Assembly (NCBI GenBank): GCA_963696625.1
Contig: CAVOKZ010000038.1
Location: 124,001-188,000 of the forward strand
From: JAWVFN01 sp963696625
Lineage (GTDB): Bacteria > Actinomycetota > Thermoleophilia > Solirubrobacterales > 70-9
Reading direction: 5' to 3'
DNA length: 64,000 nucleotides
The position numbers were made by a program, and so were the translations under genes. Of this stretch, positions 27,735 through 36,008 are shown in pieces. The notes under the pieces were generated by a model. That model saw nothing but the letters and a program-made list of their open reading frames with translations. It was not told where the DNA came from and ran no database searches. Numbering within the stretch: position 1 is the first letter of the stretch; each line of letters opens with the position of its first letter.

Positions 27735-27941
27735 CTACGCGGCGCGCGCGGCGCGCGCGGCGGACTCGACGATCAGCACGACCTCGCCGGTCGGCGTCTC
27801 GCGCGAGCCGGCGAGGAACATGCGGCCGACCTTGCGCCGCTTGGCCTCCTCGCAGGCCAGGTCTCGGGCTGCGTCGCGTGCGAGTCCCGCCGCGACCAGC
27901 GTCTGACTCTGGGTCCGATCGAGATAGACAACGTCGTACAT
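27735..27941 (-). CDS. Small conserved-looking protein of unknown function
   Basis: 68 aa from ATG 27941, preceded by a good ribosome site (AGGAAAGG). Sequence begins MYDVVYLDRTQSQTLVAAGL and contains ACEEAKRRKVGRMFLAGS and TPTGEVVLIVESAARAAR. It is soluble, mixed alpha/beta, with no cysteine. It lies on the opposite strand between the two mutase subunit genes. Downstream of its stop, 27578-27734 holds no convincing gene; a Ser/Thr-rich minus-strand frame there (STDTDSGSSPTAAVTSA) could be a scrap of a small exported protein. Confidence 0.55.
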   Translation of the reverse strand: MYDVVYLDRTQSQTLVAAGLARDAARDLACEEAKRRKVGRMFLAGSRETPTGEVVLIVESAARAARAA

Positions 27942-28038
27942 CTGACGCCCTTTCCTGAGATTGCCTCCTACAAGTATCTTTGGCAAATCGGCCGGAACGC
28001 ATGAGGCCCGATCACATCCCGATAACCTCCCGGCCCGC

Positions 28039-28461
<423 letters not shown>

Positions 28462-28466
28462 CCCGA

Positions 28467-28505
28467 TTGACTGGTCAGTCAACCAGCGCCACCGATCGCT
28501 AATAT
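28467..28505 (+). promoter_or_regulatory. Palindromic operator and -10 upstream of the etf operon
   Basis: TTGACTGGTCAGTCAA at 28467-28482 is an inverted repeat with 7-base arms around GT, typical of TetR-family operators of acyl-CoA catabolic genes. A TAATAT -10-like hexamer is at 28500-28505. The etfB start follows at 28573 with an AAGGAGGA ribosome site at about 28562. Confidence 0.5.
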
Positions 28506-28572
28506 GCCGCGGCGCGACTGCCCCCAGCCCTGACCGGGTATCGCCTCTCCGCACATTCCTTAAGGAGGAATC

Positions 28573-29364
28573 TTGAAGATCGCATGTCTCGTAAAACAGG
28601 TCCCGGACGCCGCTGTCGACAAGCGGATCGATCCCGAGACCAAGCGCCTTGACCGCTCGGGCGAAGAGAACTTGAACCCCTTCGACACGCACGCGATTGA
28701 AGCCGCGATGCAGATCAAGGAGGAGGGGAAGGTGCAGGTCGAGGAGATCGTGGCCGTGACCATGGGCCCGGAGAACGCCGTGCGCGCGCTCCACAAGGCC
28801 GTGGCGCTCGGCGCCGACCGCTCGGTGCACCTGACCGACGCCGCCCTCGCCGGCTCCGACGTCGCCGCCACCGGCTACGCCCTGGCGAAGCTGCTCGAGT
28901 CCGAGGCGCCCGACCTGGTGCTGCTCGGCCAGCAGTCGGACGACGGCGAGTGCTACACGATCGGCGCGGTCGTCGCCGATCACCTGAAGATGCCTTCGCT
29001 GACCCAGGTGATCAAGATCGGGGTCGAGGACGGCAAGCTGCGCTGCGAGCGCCAGGCCGAGTATGGCTACGACACCGTCGACGTCGCGCTTCCGGCCGTG
29101 ATCTCGGTCGGCGACGCGATCAACGAGCCGCGCTACCCGTCGCTGAAGGCGATCATGGGGGCGAAGAAGAAGCCCCTCGACACCCACGCGATCGGCGATG
29201 TCGGCATCGAGGCCGAGCGCGTCGGAGAGACGGGCTCGCGCACGACCGTCGTTGCGCTCAACCCGCCGCCGGCAAAGGAAGCGGGAGAGATCATCGAAGA
29301 CGAAGACACCAACGAGACGGTCGAGAAGATCGTCGCCTGGCTCGACGAAAGGAAGCTGATCTGA
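28573..29364 (+). CDS. etfB: Electron transfer flavoprotein beta subunit
   Basis: 263 aa from TTG 28573, chosen because AAGGAGGA lies at the right distance. Family blocks: MKIACLVKQVPD, RLDRSGEENLNPFDTHAIE, VTMGPENAVRALHKAVALGAD, GQQSDDGECYTIG and LPAVISVGDAINEPRYPSLKAIMGAKKK (AMP-site and recognition-loop region). It forms a heterodimer with EtfA and takes electrons from acyl-CoA dehydrogenases. It is the first gene of etfB-etfA-ETF:QO. Confidence 0.93.
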   Translation: MKIACLVKQVPDAAVDKRIDPETKRLDRSGEENLNPFDTHAIEAAMQIKEEGKVQVEEIVAVTMGPENAVRALHKAVALGADRSVHLTDAALAGSDVAATGYALAKLLESEAPDLVLLGQQSDDGECYTIGAVVADHLKMPSLTQVIKIGVEDGKLRCERQAEYGYDTVDVALPAVISVGDAINEPRYPSLKAIMGAKKKPLDTHAIGDVGIEAERVGETGSRTTVVALNPPPAKEAGEIIEDEDTNETVEKIVAWLDERKLI

Positions 29365-29383
29365 TGACCTCCTTCCGATCACC

Positions 29384-29468
29384 GCACGCCCGGCTACCAA
29401 AGGCTTCACCCTGCGTCCTTGACCTGCTTGGCCGGGCGAATCCCCGGTCGCACGCTGACCGAAAGGAG
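29384..29468 (+). repeat. Dispersed hairpin repeat, partial copy D
   Basis: Bases 29409-29436 match the reverse complement of 7489-7516 at 26 of 28 positions, and GCACGCTGA near the end matches copy C. The GCGTCCTCGG arm and a clear apical stem are missing, so this copy is truncated. It lies between etfB and etfA. Confidence 0.55.
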
Positions 29469-29476
29469 ATCATCTG

Positions 29477-30454
29477 ATGCCCGGGATTCTTGTCTACGCC
29501 CTGCATGACGACGAGGGCAACTTCAACAACAACTCCAAGGGGGCGATCTCCGAGGCGGCGAAGCTCGCCGGCGAGCTCGGCTCCGAGGCGTCCGTCGTCG
29601 TCGTCGGCGACGTCGCCGACGACAAGGTTCAGGACCTCGGCAAGTTCGGCGCCAAGAAGGTCTACCGCGCCAAGTCGGCCCCGGAGGGCCTGGCGCAGCC
29701 GATCGTCGACGTGATGGCCAAGGTGATGACCGACAACGACATCTCCTACGCGCTGTTCGGCGGCGGCCTGCTCGGCTTCGAGATCGGCGCAGGGCTCACG
29801 GCCCGCCTCAACGCCGGCGTGACGATGGAGGTGACCGCGGTCAAGGTCGACGGCGGCAAGCTCGTCGCCGAGCGGCCGATCCTCCAGGATTCGCAGATCG
29901 CCGACGTCGGCTACGTGACGGATCCCGGCATCATCATCGGCCGCTTGAACGCCTTTGATGCGGTGGAGGGCGACGGCAGCGCTGCTGAGATCGAGGACAT
30001 CGAGGTCGAGCTCTCGGACTGGTCGACCAAGGCGACGATGGTCCAGCGCGGAGAGCAGCGCGGCGCCGACGTCAACATCGAAGACGCCGACATCCTCGTC
30101 GGCGGAGGCCGCGGACTGGGCGAGAAGGACAACTTCAAGCTCGCCGAGGATCTCGCCGAGTCGATGGGCGGCGCCGTCGCGGCGACCCGAGCGGTCGTCG
30201 ACGCCGGCTGGTACCCGTACGCCGCGCAGATCGGCCAGACCGGCAAGACGGTCGCGCCGAAGCTCTACCTCGCGGCCGGCATCTCGGGCGCAATCCAGCA
30301 CAAGGTCGGCATGCAGGCCTCCGAGAACATCCTCGCCATCAACAAGGACCAGAACGCTCCGATCTTCGAGTTCTGCGACCTCGGCGTGGTCGGCGACCTG
30401 CACAAAATAGTGCCGAAGCTCACGGAAGCGATCAAAGCTAAGAAGAGCAACTAA
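29477..30454 (+). CDS. etfA: Electron transfer flavoprotein alpha subunit
   Basis: 325 aa with an AAAGGAG ribosome site. The N-terminal domain has GILVYALHDDEGNFNNNSKG and LFGGGLLGFEIGAGLTARLNAG. The C-terminal FAD domain has VGGGRGLGEKDNFKLAEDLA, VVDAGWYPYAAQIGQTGKTV and LYLAAGISGAIQHKVGM (isoalloxazine and ADP binding), ending FCDLGVVGDLHKIVPKL. Partner of EtfB just upstream. Confidence 0.93.
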   Translation: MPGILVYALHDDEGNFNNNSKGAISEAAKLAGELGSEASVVVVGDVADDKVQDLGKFGAKKVYRAKSAPEGLAQPIVDVMAKVMTDNDISYALFGGGLLGFEIGAGLTARLNAGVTMEVTAVKVDGGKLVAERPILQDSQIADVGYVTDPGIIIGRLNAFDAVEGDGSAAEIEDIEVELSDWSTKATMVQRGEQRGADVNIEDADILVGGGRGLGEKDNFKLAEDLAESMGGAVAATRAVVDAGWYPYAAQIGQTGKTVAPKLYLAAGISGAIQHKVGMQASENILAINKDQNAPIFEFCDLGVVGDLHKIVPKLTEAIKAKKSN

Positions 30455-30517
30455 GGTCGCTAGCCGCTGGTCGCTGGAGTGAGGAACCCAGCGACCAGCG
30501 ACCAGCGACCAGCGACC
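30455..30517. repeat. Heptamer-armed hairpin, copy 1 (etfA/ETF:QO gap)
   Basis: The left arm 30455-30477 is built of GCTGGTC-type 7-base units and the right arm 30488-30517 of CCAGCGA units. They pair over 23 bases with two mismatches and a 10-base loop. The hairpin starts at the etfA stop and ends two bases before the next ATG. Related hairpins are at 55266 and 56272. Confidence 0.75.
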
Positions 30518-30519
30518 AA

Positions 30520-32217
30520 ATGGCAATAGTCCCCGCAGAATTCCCTCCGCCGTTCGATCCGACCCAGTACGTCGGCCCCCCCACCGACGCTCCCGAAGAG
30601 CGCCTGGAGGCCGGGATCGTCATCGTCGGCGGCGGGCCGGCGGGGCTGGCCTGCGCCAACCGCATCCTGCAGCTGCTCGAGTCAGAGCCGGAGCTGACCG
30701 AGAAGCTCGGTGAGATCCCGGTCGCCGTGATCGAGAAGGGCAAGGTCTGCGGTGCCCACAACGTCTCCGGGGCCAACATGGTCCCGTCGGCGATGGAGAA
30801 GCTGTTCCCCGATCTCGACCCCGACGACTGGCCCGTCTACCAGAAGGTCTCCAAGGACGCCGTCTATCTGCTGACCTCCAAGCTGGCGATCCCGCTGAAG
30901 CCGCCGCCGCCGAACTTCCGCAACCACGGCAACTACGTCACCTCGGTCTCGAAGCTGTCGCGCTTCCTCGCCGAGAAGGCGGAGGAGGCGGGCGCCTACA
31001 TCCTCACCGAGACCGTCGCCGACAAGCTGCTGGTCGAGGACCGGATCGTCAAGGGCATTCGCTCCGGGGACAAGGGCCGTGGCCGCGAGGGTGAGGAGCT
31101 CGGCAACTTCGAGCCCGGGTCCGACCTGATGGCCAAGGCCACCGTCCTGGCGGAGGGCACGGTCAGCCACCTGACCCAGTGCGCCGTCGACTATTTCGAC
31201 ATCGCCGGCGACTCGCCGCGCTGGGAGATCGGCGTCAAGGAGGTCTGGAAGGTCCCCAAGCCGCTCGACCGCGTGATCCACACGATGAACTGGCCGCTGC
31301 GTGGCCGGCCCAAGTACAACGAGTTCGGCGGCAGCTTCATCTACCCGATGGGCGAGGACAAGCTCTGCATCGGCCTCGTCGTCGGCCTCGACACCACCGA
31401 CGCTACCTTGTCCTGCCACGACGCGCTGCAGCAGCTCAAGACCCACAAGTTCATCCGCGGCCTGCTCGAAGGCGGGGAGCGCGTCGGCTGGGGGGCGAAG
31501 ACGATCCCCTCCGGCGGCTACTGGTCGATGCCCAAGCGCCTCGCCGTGCCCGGAATGGTGATGGCCGGCGACAACGTCTCGATGGTCAACGTCCCCTACC
31601 TGAAGGGGATCCACTACGCGATGCACGCCGGCATGTACGCGGCGGAGACGATCGTCGAGAGCCTCAAGAAGGACCCCGAGTCGGTCAACTTCGAGGCCTA
31701 CGACGAGAAGGTCCGCAAGTCAGAGATCGAGAAGGACATCTACCGCTCGCGCAACGTGCGCCAGTACGGCGACAAGGGATTCGTCGCCTTCGGCGCGATC
31801 GCCAACGCCTGGTTGCTCACCCGCGGCGCGCTGCCGACGGGCCACAAGACCGTCGAGCCGGACTCGGGCGTCGCCATGGAGATCGGCCCCGCCGCTGAGA
31901 AATACCCGGAGCCCGACGGCAAGTACATCTTCGACAAGCTCTCCTCGGTCTTTCTCTCGGGCAACGCGACGCGCGACGACGCGCCGAACCACGTTCGGAT
32001 CCAGAACCACGTCCCTCGCGAGGTCGCCCAGACCTGGGTCTCGATGTGCCCGGCGCAGGTCTACGAGATCCCCGAGGATCAGCTGGAGTCCGGCGCCAAG
32101 GAGGTCGACGTCCACGTCACCGCCTCCAACTGCGTCCAGTGCGGCGCGATCACCGCCAAGGGCGGCCGCCTGACGATTCCCGAGGGCGGCGACGGGCCGC
32201 TCTACCAAGAGACCTGA
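30520..32217 (+). CDS. Electron transfer flavoprotein:quinone oxidoreductase
   Basis: 565 aa. FAD domain IVIVGGGPAGLACANRI near the N-terminus, then AVIEKGKVCGAHNVSGANM, YWSMPKRLAVPGMVMAGDNVSMVNVPYLKGIHYAMHAG and the ETF-QO middle region. The C-terminal ferredoxin-like part reads WVSMCPAQVYEIPE then NCVQCGAITAKGGRL. Usual family members have four Cys for one [4Fe-4S] cluster (CPAxVYE ... CxxCxxC). Here only three are present, the last being replaced by Ile. It passes electrons from ETF to the quinone pool at the membrane surface. Confidence 0.87.
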   Translation: MAIVPAEFPPPFDPTQYVGPPTDAPEERLEAGIVIVGGGPAGLACANRILQLLESEPELTEKLGEIPVAVIEKGKVCGAHNVSGANMVPSAMEKLFPDLDPDDWPVYQKVSKDAVYLLTSKLAIPLKPPPPNFRNHGNYVTSVSKLSRFLAEKAEEAGAYILTETVADKLLVEDRIVKGIRSGDKGRGREGEELGNFEPGSDLMAKATVLAEGTVSHLTQCAVDYFDIAGDSPRWEIGVKEVWKVPKPLDRVIHTMNWPLRGRPKYNEFGGSFIYPMGEDKLCIGLVVGLDTTDATLSCHDALQQLKTHKFIRGLLEGGERVGWGAKTIPSGGYWSMPKRLAVPGMVMAGDNVSMVNVPYLKGIHYAMHAGMYAAETIVESLKKDPESVNFEAYDEKVRKSEIEKDIYRSRNVRQYGDKGFVAFGAIANAWLLTRGALPTGHKTVEPDSGVAMEIGPAAEKYPEPDGKYIFDKLSSVFLSGNATRDDAPNHVRIQNHVPREVAQTWVSMCPAQVYEIPEDQLESGAKEVDVHVTASNCVQCGAITAKGGRLTIPEGGDGPLYQET

Positions 32218-32294
32218 CCCACAGGCCTGCGGTTTCGCCCCGGCGCGCGCCGGGTACAAACGCCCTTCAGCCCCAGACCAAGGAGGGTCGCGAA

Positions 32295-32519
32295 ATGCTT
32301 GCACTGACCGAATCGGCGACGGAGGCGATCGAGGGAATCCTCGAGGCGCCGAGCATCCCGGACGGCGCCGGGTTGCGGATCGCCCCGCTCGCTCACCTGC
32401 TGACGGGAGCGCTCGATGAGGCGGCGATGTACGTCGCCCGCGCCGAGCGTCAGCTCGAGGCGCGCGCTGAGATGGGGGAGGCGCTGGGGCGGATCCCCGT
32501 CGGGCTTGCGGCCCGCTGA
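32295..32519 (+). pseudogene. Chimeric mini-gene: HesB/IscA-like N-terminus joined to TetR-like C-terminus
   Basis: 74 aa with a good ribosome site (AAGGAGG) before ATG 32295. Residues 1-34 (MLALTESATEAIEGILEAPS, DGAGLRIAP) look like the start of a HesB/IscA-type iron-sulfur protein, with none of its cysteines. The rest (LAHLLTGALDEAAMYVARAE, MGEALGRIPVGL) looks like the last helix pair of a TetR regulator. The join at about base 32390 is in frame. Neither domain is complete, so it is probably a deletion scar or a misjoin. It overlaps the convergent GGDEF gene by 70 bases. Confidence 0.55.
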
Positions 32520-34501
32520 CCGCGTCCGGCGATCTCGCGGCAGAGAATCTCGACGACACGGGGATCGAACTGGCTGCCCGAGCACTTGCGAAGCTCGGCG
32601 ACCGCGTCGGCGACCGGAATCGCCGGTGAGTAGGCGCGCTTGCTGGTCATCGCCTGGAAGGCGTCGCAGGCGAAGATGATCCGCGAGCCGAGCGGGATCT
32701 CCTCGCTCTCGAGCCCATCCGGATAGCCGCCGCCGTCCCAGCGCTCGTGGGAGGAGCGGACGATCTTGGCCACGGGGACGAGCGCCTCGGCGGAGCTGAG
32801 GATTCGCTCGCCGACGATCGTGTGGTCGTGGATGAACTCCCACTCGGCGTCGTCGAGGGGCCCCGCCTTGTTGAGGATCGCGTCGGGCACCGCCATCTTG
32901 CCGATGTCGTGGAGCTCGGCCGCGCGGGTCAGCAGGTCCAGCTCCTCTGCGTCGTCGATGAAGTGCTTACCGACCGCGGTCGCCAGCTCGGCGACCTGGT
33001 CCACGTGCTCGCCGAGGCCGGGCTCGCGCTCGCGCAGGGCCCGCATCAGCACGCGCTGGGCCTGGTTGCGGGCGGACGCGCGCGAGCCGCGCTTGCATGC
33101 GTACATCCGCTTGTCGACCAGCAGCAGGGCCTGCTCGGGGGTCTCGGCCTGGTCGGGAATCAGCGCCGTCCCGTAGCTGGCCGTGACCGTGAAGCCGCTG
33201 CCCTCGGAGCGCAGCGCCTGCCGGCAGAGGCGGACCAGCTCGTCGCGGCGGCCGACGTGGTTGGTGACCAGCACGCAGAACTCGTCGCCGCCGATCCGGT
33301 ATGCCCGGCCGCGGTCGCCGACCGCTGCGGCGAGGCGCGCGCCGAGGCGGCTGAGCAGGACGTCGCCGGCGCCGTGCCCGAAGGTGTCGTTGTAGGTCTT
33401 GAACCCGTCGAGGTCGAACATCGCCAGCAGGCGCGGCCCCGCGCGCCGCGCGCGCTCGAACTCGTCGCGGAGATCGATCATCAGCCGGCCGCGGTTGGCG
33501 AGCCCGGTGAGCTGGTCCGACTGCACCTCGGCGTAGAGCCGCTGGTTCTCGTAGAAGGTGATCGCCATTCTCACCGCGACCGCGAGCAGCGCCGCGGCGG
33601 CGAGCCCGACGGCGACGATGTTCTCCTCGCCGATATAGCCGTAGACGAGCAGTCCCATCGCCAGCAGCGCCGACGTCGCCGGGGCCAGCACTGCCTGCCA
33701 GCCGCCGACCGGCATCATCGCCCGCTCGGCCGGCGCCTTGCGCCAGGCGCCGAAGGCTATGAGCATCGCCGACAGCGGCCAGGTCAGATCGATCCAGGTG
33801 CCGACCTCGTATGTGCCGACCCAAGCCCGGTACTCGTAGATCGTGTCGCCGACCGCGACGACGATCAGGCCGGCGGCCACCATCCCCCAGCTGACGTCGC
33901 GCCGCCATCCCGTCAGCAGCAACATGCCGCCGGCGAAGGCGATCAGCAGGACGTCGCCGAGCGGGTAGGCGAGCGAGGTCGCGATCGCCGACACCGATGG
34001 GCCGGCGCCGTCGATGATCGTCGGGGCGACGAAGGTGGCGGTCAGGGCCCCGATCGCGAGCGCCACGATCCCGGCGTCGAGCCAGACCTCGCTGCGGAAG
34101 CGGCGCACCCGCGAGCCGATCACCAGGGCGAGGCCCAGGCACCAGACCGGGTAGGTGAGAAGCCAGCCGGCGTCGGCGATCGAGGGGATCGGGATGCTCG
34201 CCTGGTTCGCGAGCACGAGCTCGTAGTAGATCTCGGCGAAGGCATTGGTCGCGAGGCCGATCCCGATGCAGATCCAGCCGGCGCGCTCGCGGCGGACGAA
34301 GATCACCCGCGCCAGCACGAGGACCGCGGGGATCGTGATCAGCGCCAGGTAGACGGTCTTGTTGAAGAATTCGTCGAGCCCGGGCGATCCGATGGCGAAG
34401 AAGATGTTGCCGGCGTAGGCGAGGAAGGCGACGACCAGCACGGCCTCGGTCGCTTTCACGAGATGCTGGGTCGGTCGCTGGGCTTTTGCGGGATCGCTCA
34501 T
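32450..34501 (-). CDS. Membrane GGDEF and HD-GYP protein (cyclic di-GMP turnover)
   Basis: 683 aa. About eight membrane helices in residues 15-300, then a diguanylate cyclase domain (DQLTGLANRGRLMIDL, FDLDGFKTYNDTFGHGAGD, active site YRIGGDEFCVLV). Next comes an HD-GYP domain (AELHDIGKMAVPDAILNKAG, HERWDGGGYPDGL). GGDEF is intact and no RxxD inhibitory site is visible at the usual place. In HD-GYP the HHE triplet reads SHE, so one conserved His is lost while HD and GYP remain. It may make cyclic di-GMP and degrade it weakly or only bind it. No partner genes are adjacent. Confidence 0.88.
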   Translation of the reverse strand: MSDPAKAQRPTQHLVKATEAVLVVAFLAYAGNIFFAIGSPGLDEFFNKTVYLALITIPAVLVLARVIFVRRERAGWICIGIGLATNAFAEIYYELVLANQASIPIPSIADAGWLLTYPVWCLGLALVIGSRVRRFRSEVWLDAGIVALAIGALTATFVAPTIIDGAGPSVSAIATSLAYPLGDVLLIAFAGGMLLLTGWRRDVSWGMVAAGLIVVAVGDTIYEYRAWVGTYEVGTWIDLTWPLSAMLIAFGAWRKAPAERAMMPVGGWQAVLAPATSALLAMGLLVYGYIGEENIVAVGLAAAALLAVAVRMAITFYENQRLYAEVQSDQLTGLANRGRLMIDLRDEFERARRAGPRLLAMFDLDGFKTYNDTFGHGAGDVLLSRLGARLAAAVGDRGRAYRIGGDEFCVLVTNHVGRRDELVRLCRQALRSEGSGFTVTASYGTALIPDQAETPEQALLLVDKRMYACKRGSRASARNQAQRVLMRALREREPGLGEHVDQVAELATAVGKHFIDDAEELDLLTRAAELHDIGKMAVPDAILNKAGPLDDAEWEFIHDHTIVGERILSSAEALVPVAKIVRSSHERWDGGGYPDGLESEEIPLGSRIIFACDAFQAMTSKRAYSPAIPVADAVAELRKCSGSQFDPRVVEILCREIAGRGQRAASPTGIRPSASPISARASS

Positions 34502-34644
34502 CGCGAGGGTGCAGGCCTTTAGGCGCTGTTACAGGTAATTCGGCACCCCGAACACCCCACTTGAGTGGGTACATCCCCGATTCTGGACCGGGTTTACCCG
34601 CAACCGCGGGGGCGGCGAGCGTGCGTCGCTAGAATCGTCCGACG

Positions 34645-34860
34645 ATGAAGACAGATATTCACCCCGACTACGTACTCGCCCACGTGCACTGCTCGTGCGG
34701 AAACGAGTTCTATACCCGCTCCACCGAGAGCGACCTCCACGTCGAGATCTGCTCCAACTGCCATCCGTTCTACACCGGCAAACAGAAGCTCGTCGACACC
34801 GGCGGCCGCGTCGAGCGCTTCCGCCGCCGCGCCGCAAAGCGCGACAAGAAGGGCGAGTAG
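34645..34860 (+). CDS. rpmE: 50S ribosomal protein L31
   Basis: 71 aa. MKTDIHPDYVLAHVHCSCGN followed by EICSNCHPFYTGKQK is the zinc-binding (Cys-containing) L31 form, which also serves as a zinc store. It is followed at 4 bases by the DUF1385 gene, the usual rpmE-DUF1385 order upstream of prfA in many Gram-positives. Confidence 0.96.
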   Translation: MKTDIHPDYVLAHVHCSCGNEFYTRSTESDLHVEICSNCHPFYTGKQKLVDTGGRVERFRRRAAKRDKKGE

Positions 34861-34864
34861 CCCT

Positions 34865-35878
34865 GTGAGCAGCGGGGCGGGCGCCCGCTCAAGCAACGGC
34901 GCGGCCCCGGAGGCCGCCGAGCGCGCCGACGTCATGCCCGACGGAGCGCTCGTCGCCAAGCGCGACGCGCCGGTCGGAGGTCAGGCCGTGCTCGAGGGCG
35001 TGATGATGCGCGGCGTCTCGACCTGGGCCGTCGCCTGTCGCAACCCCGAGGGCGAGATCGAGCTCACCTCCGAGCCCCTCGTCTCTTGGGCGAAGCGCCA
35101 CCGCGTTCTGCGCTGGCCGGTGATCCGCGGCGTCGTCGCGCTGGGCGAGTCGCTGAAGATCGGCTTCAGGGCGCTCGCCATCTCCGCCAACGCGCAATTG
35201 GAGGAGGACGAGAAGGGCGAGGCGCAGGAGATCGGCGGCTTCACCTGGGGCCTGACGATCGCCTTCTCGCTGTTGCTCTCGGTCGGCCTCTTCTTCGTGA
35301 TCCCGGTTGGGGCCACCAGCCTGATCAAGGACCAGCTCAACTCCTCGATCCTGTTCTGGCTGGTCGAGGGCGTGCTGCGCACCGCGATCTTCATCGGCTA
35401 CATCGTCTTGATCAGCCGGCTTCCCGATCTGCGCCGGGTGTTCGAGTACCACGGCGCCGAGCACAAGACGATCTCCTGCTTCGAGGCCGGCGACGAGCTG
35501 AAGCCCGAGCGGGCGACGCTCTATTCGCGGCTACACCCCCGCTGCGGCACCAGCTTCCTGCTGATCGTCATGGTCCTCGCGATCTTCGTCTTCGCGCCGA
35601 TCGGGCTTCCCGCCTGGTACTGGCTGCTCGCTTCGCGCATCCTCGGCATCCCGCTGATCGCCGGGCTCTCCTACGAGGTGATCAAGTGGGCCGGCAAGAA
35701 CCGCCGCAAGCGCTGGGTCCGCGCGGTGATGTGGCCGGGGCTGATGCTCCAGAACCTCACGACCCGCGAGCCCGACGAAGAGCAGCTCGCGGTCGCGATC
35801 GCCGCGCTCGAAGCGGTCCTCGCGGTCGAGGACCCAGAGGAAGCGCGGCGGGACCAACCGATCGAGATCGTCGCCTGA
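34865..35878 (+). CDS. DUF1385 (YqhQ-like) membrane protein
   Basis: 337 aa from GTG 34865. Family motifs GGQAVLEGVMMRGVSTWAVA, RWPVIRGVVALGES, FEYHGAEHKTISCFEAGDEL and HPRCGTSFLLIVMV are present, with four to five membrane helices. The function of DUF1385 is not established; it is linked to ribosomal and translation genes by position. In related genomes prfA usually follows directly, but here a 6.7-kb island intervenes. Confidence 0.88.
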   Translation: MSSGAGARSSNGAAPEAAERADVMPDGALVAKRDAPVGGQAVLEGVMMRGVSTWAVACRNPEGEIELTSEPLVSWAKRHRVLRWPVIRGVVALGESLKIGFRALAISANAQLEEDEKGEAQEIGGFTWGLTIAFSLLLSVGLFFVIPVGATSLIKDQLNSSILFWLVEGVLRTAIFIGYIVLISRLPDLRRVFEYHGAEHKTISCFEAGDELKPERATLYSRLHPRCGTSFLLIVMVLAIFVFAPIGLPAWYWLLASRILGIPLIAGLSYEVIKWAGKNRRKRWVRAVMWPGLMLQNLTTREPDEEQLAVAIAALEAVLAVEDPEEARRDQPIEIVA

Positions 35879-35917
35879 CGTAAACCGCCGCCTCCTCCGC
35901 CCGGACTCCGGCTCGGA

Positions 35918-36007
35918 GGCCATCCGGGCGCCGAGCGCGGGCTGGACGTAGCGCTTCCCCTCCGCGGAGAGCCGCACGGCCTGGACGAGCTCCTCCTGGG
36001 CGGCCTC
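35918..36007 (-). pseudogene. Fragment of a NarL/LuxR-type response regulator
   Basis: On the minus strand the 30 codons EAAQEELVQAVRLSAEGKRY then VQPALGARMA match the end of a NarL-family receiver domain and the start of its linker. There is no phosphoacceptor half upstream and no helix-turn-helix downstream. The fragment abuts, on the opposite strand, the truncated PAS domain of a sensor kinase, so the junction at about 36008 is artificial or a scar. Confidence 0.5.
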
Positions 36008-36008
36008 C

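Noticed and set aside
30455..30517. Short CRISPR-like array suggested by tandem CCAGCGA units
   Set aside because: The units are 7 bases with no spacers and have a complementary arm; this is a hairpin, not an array.
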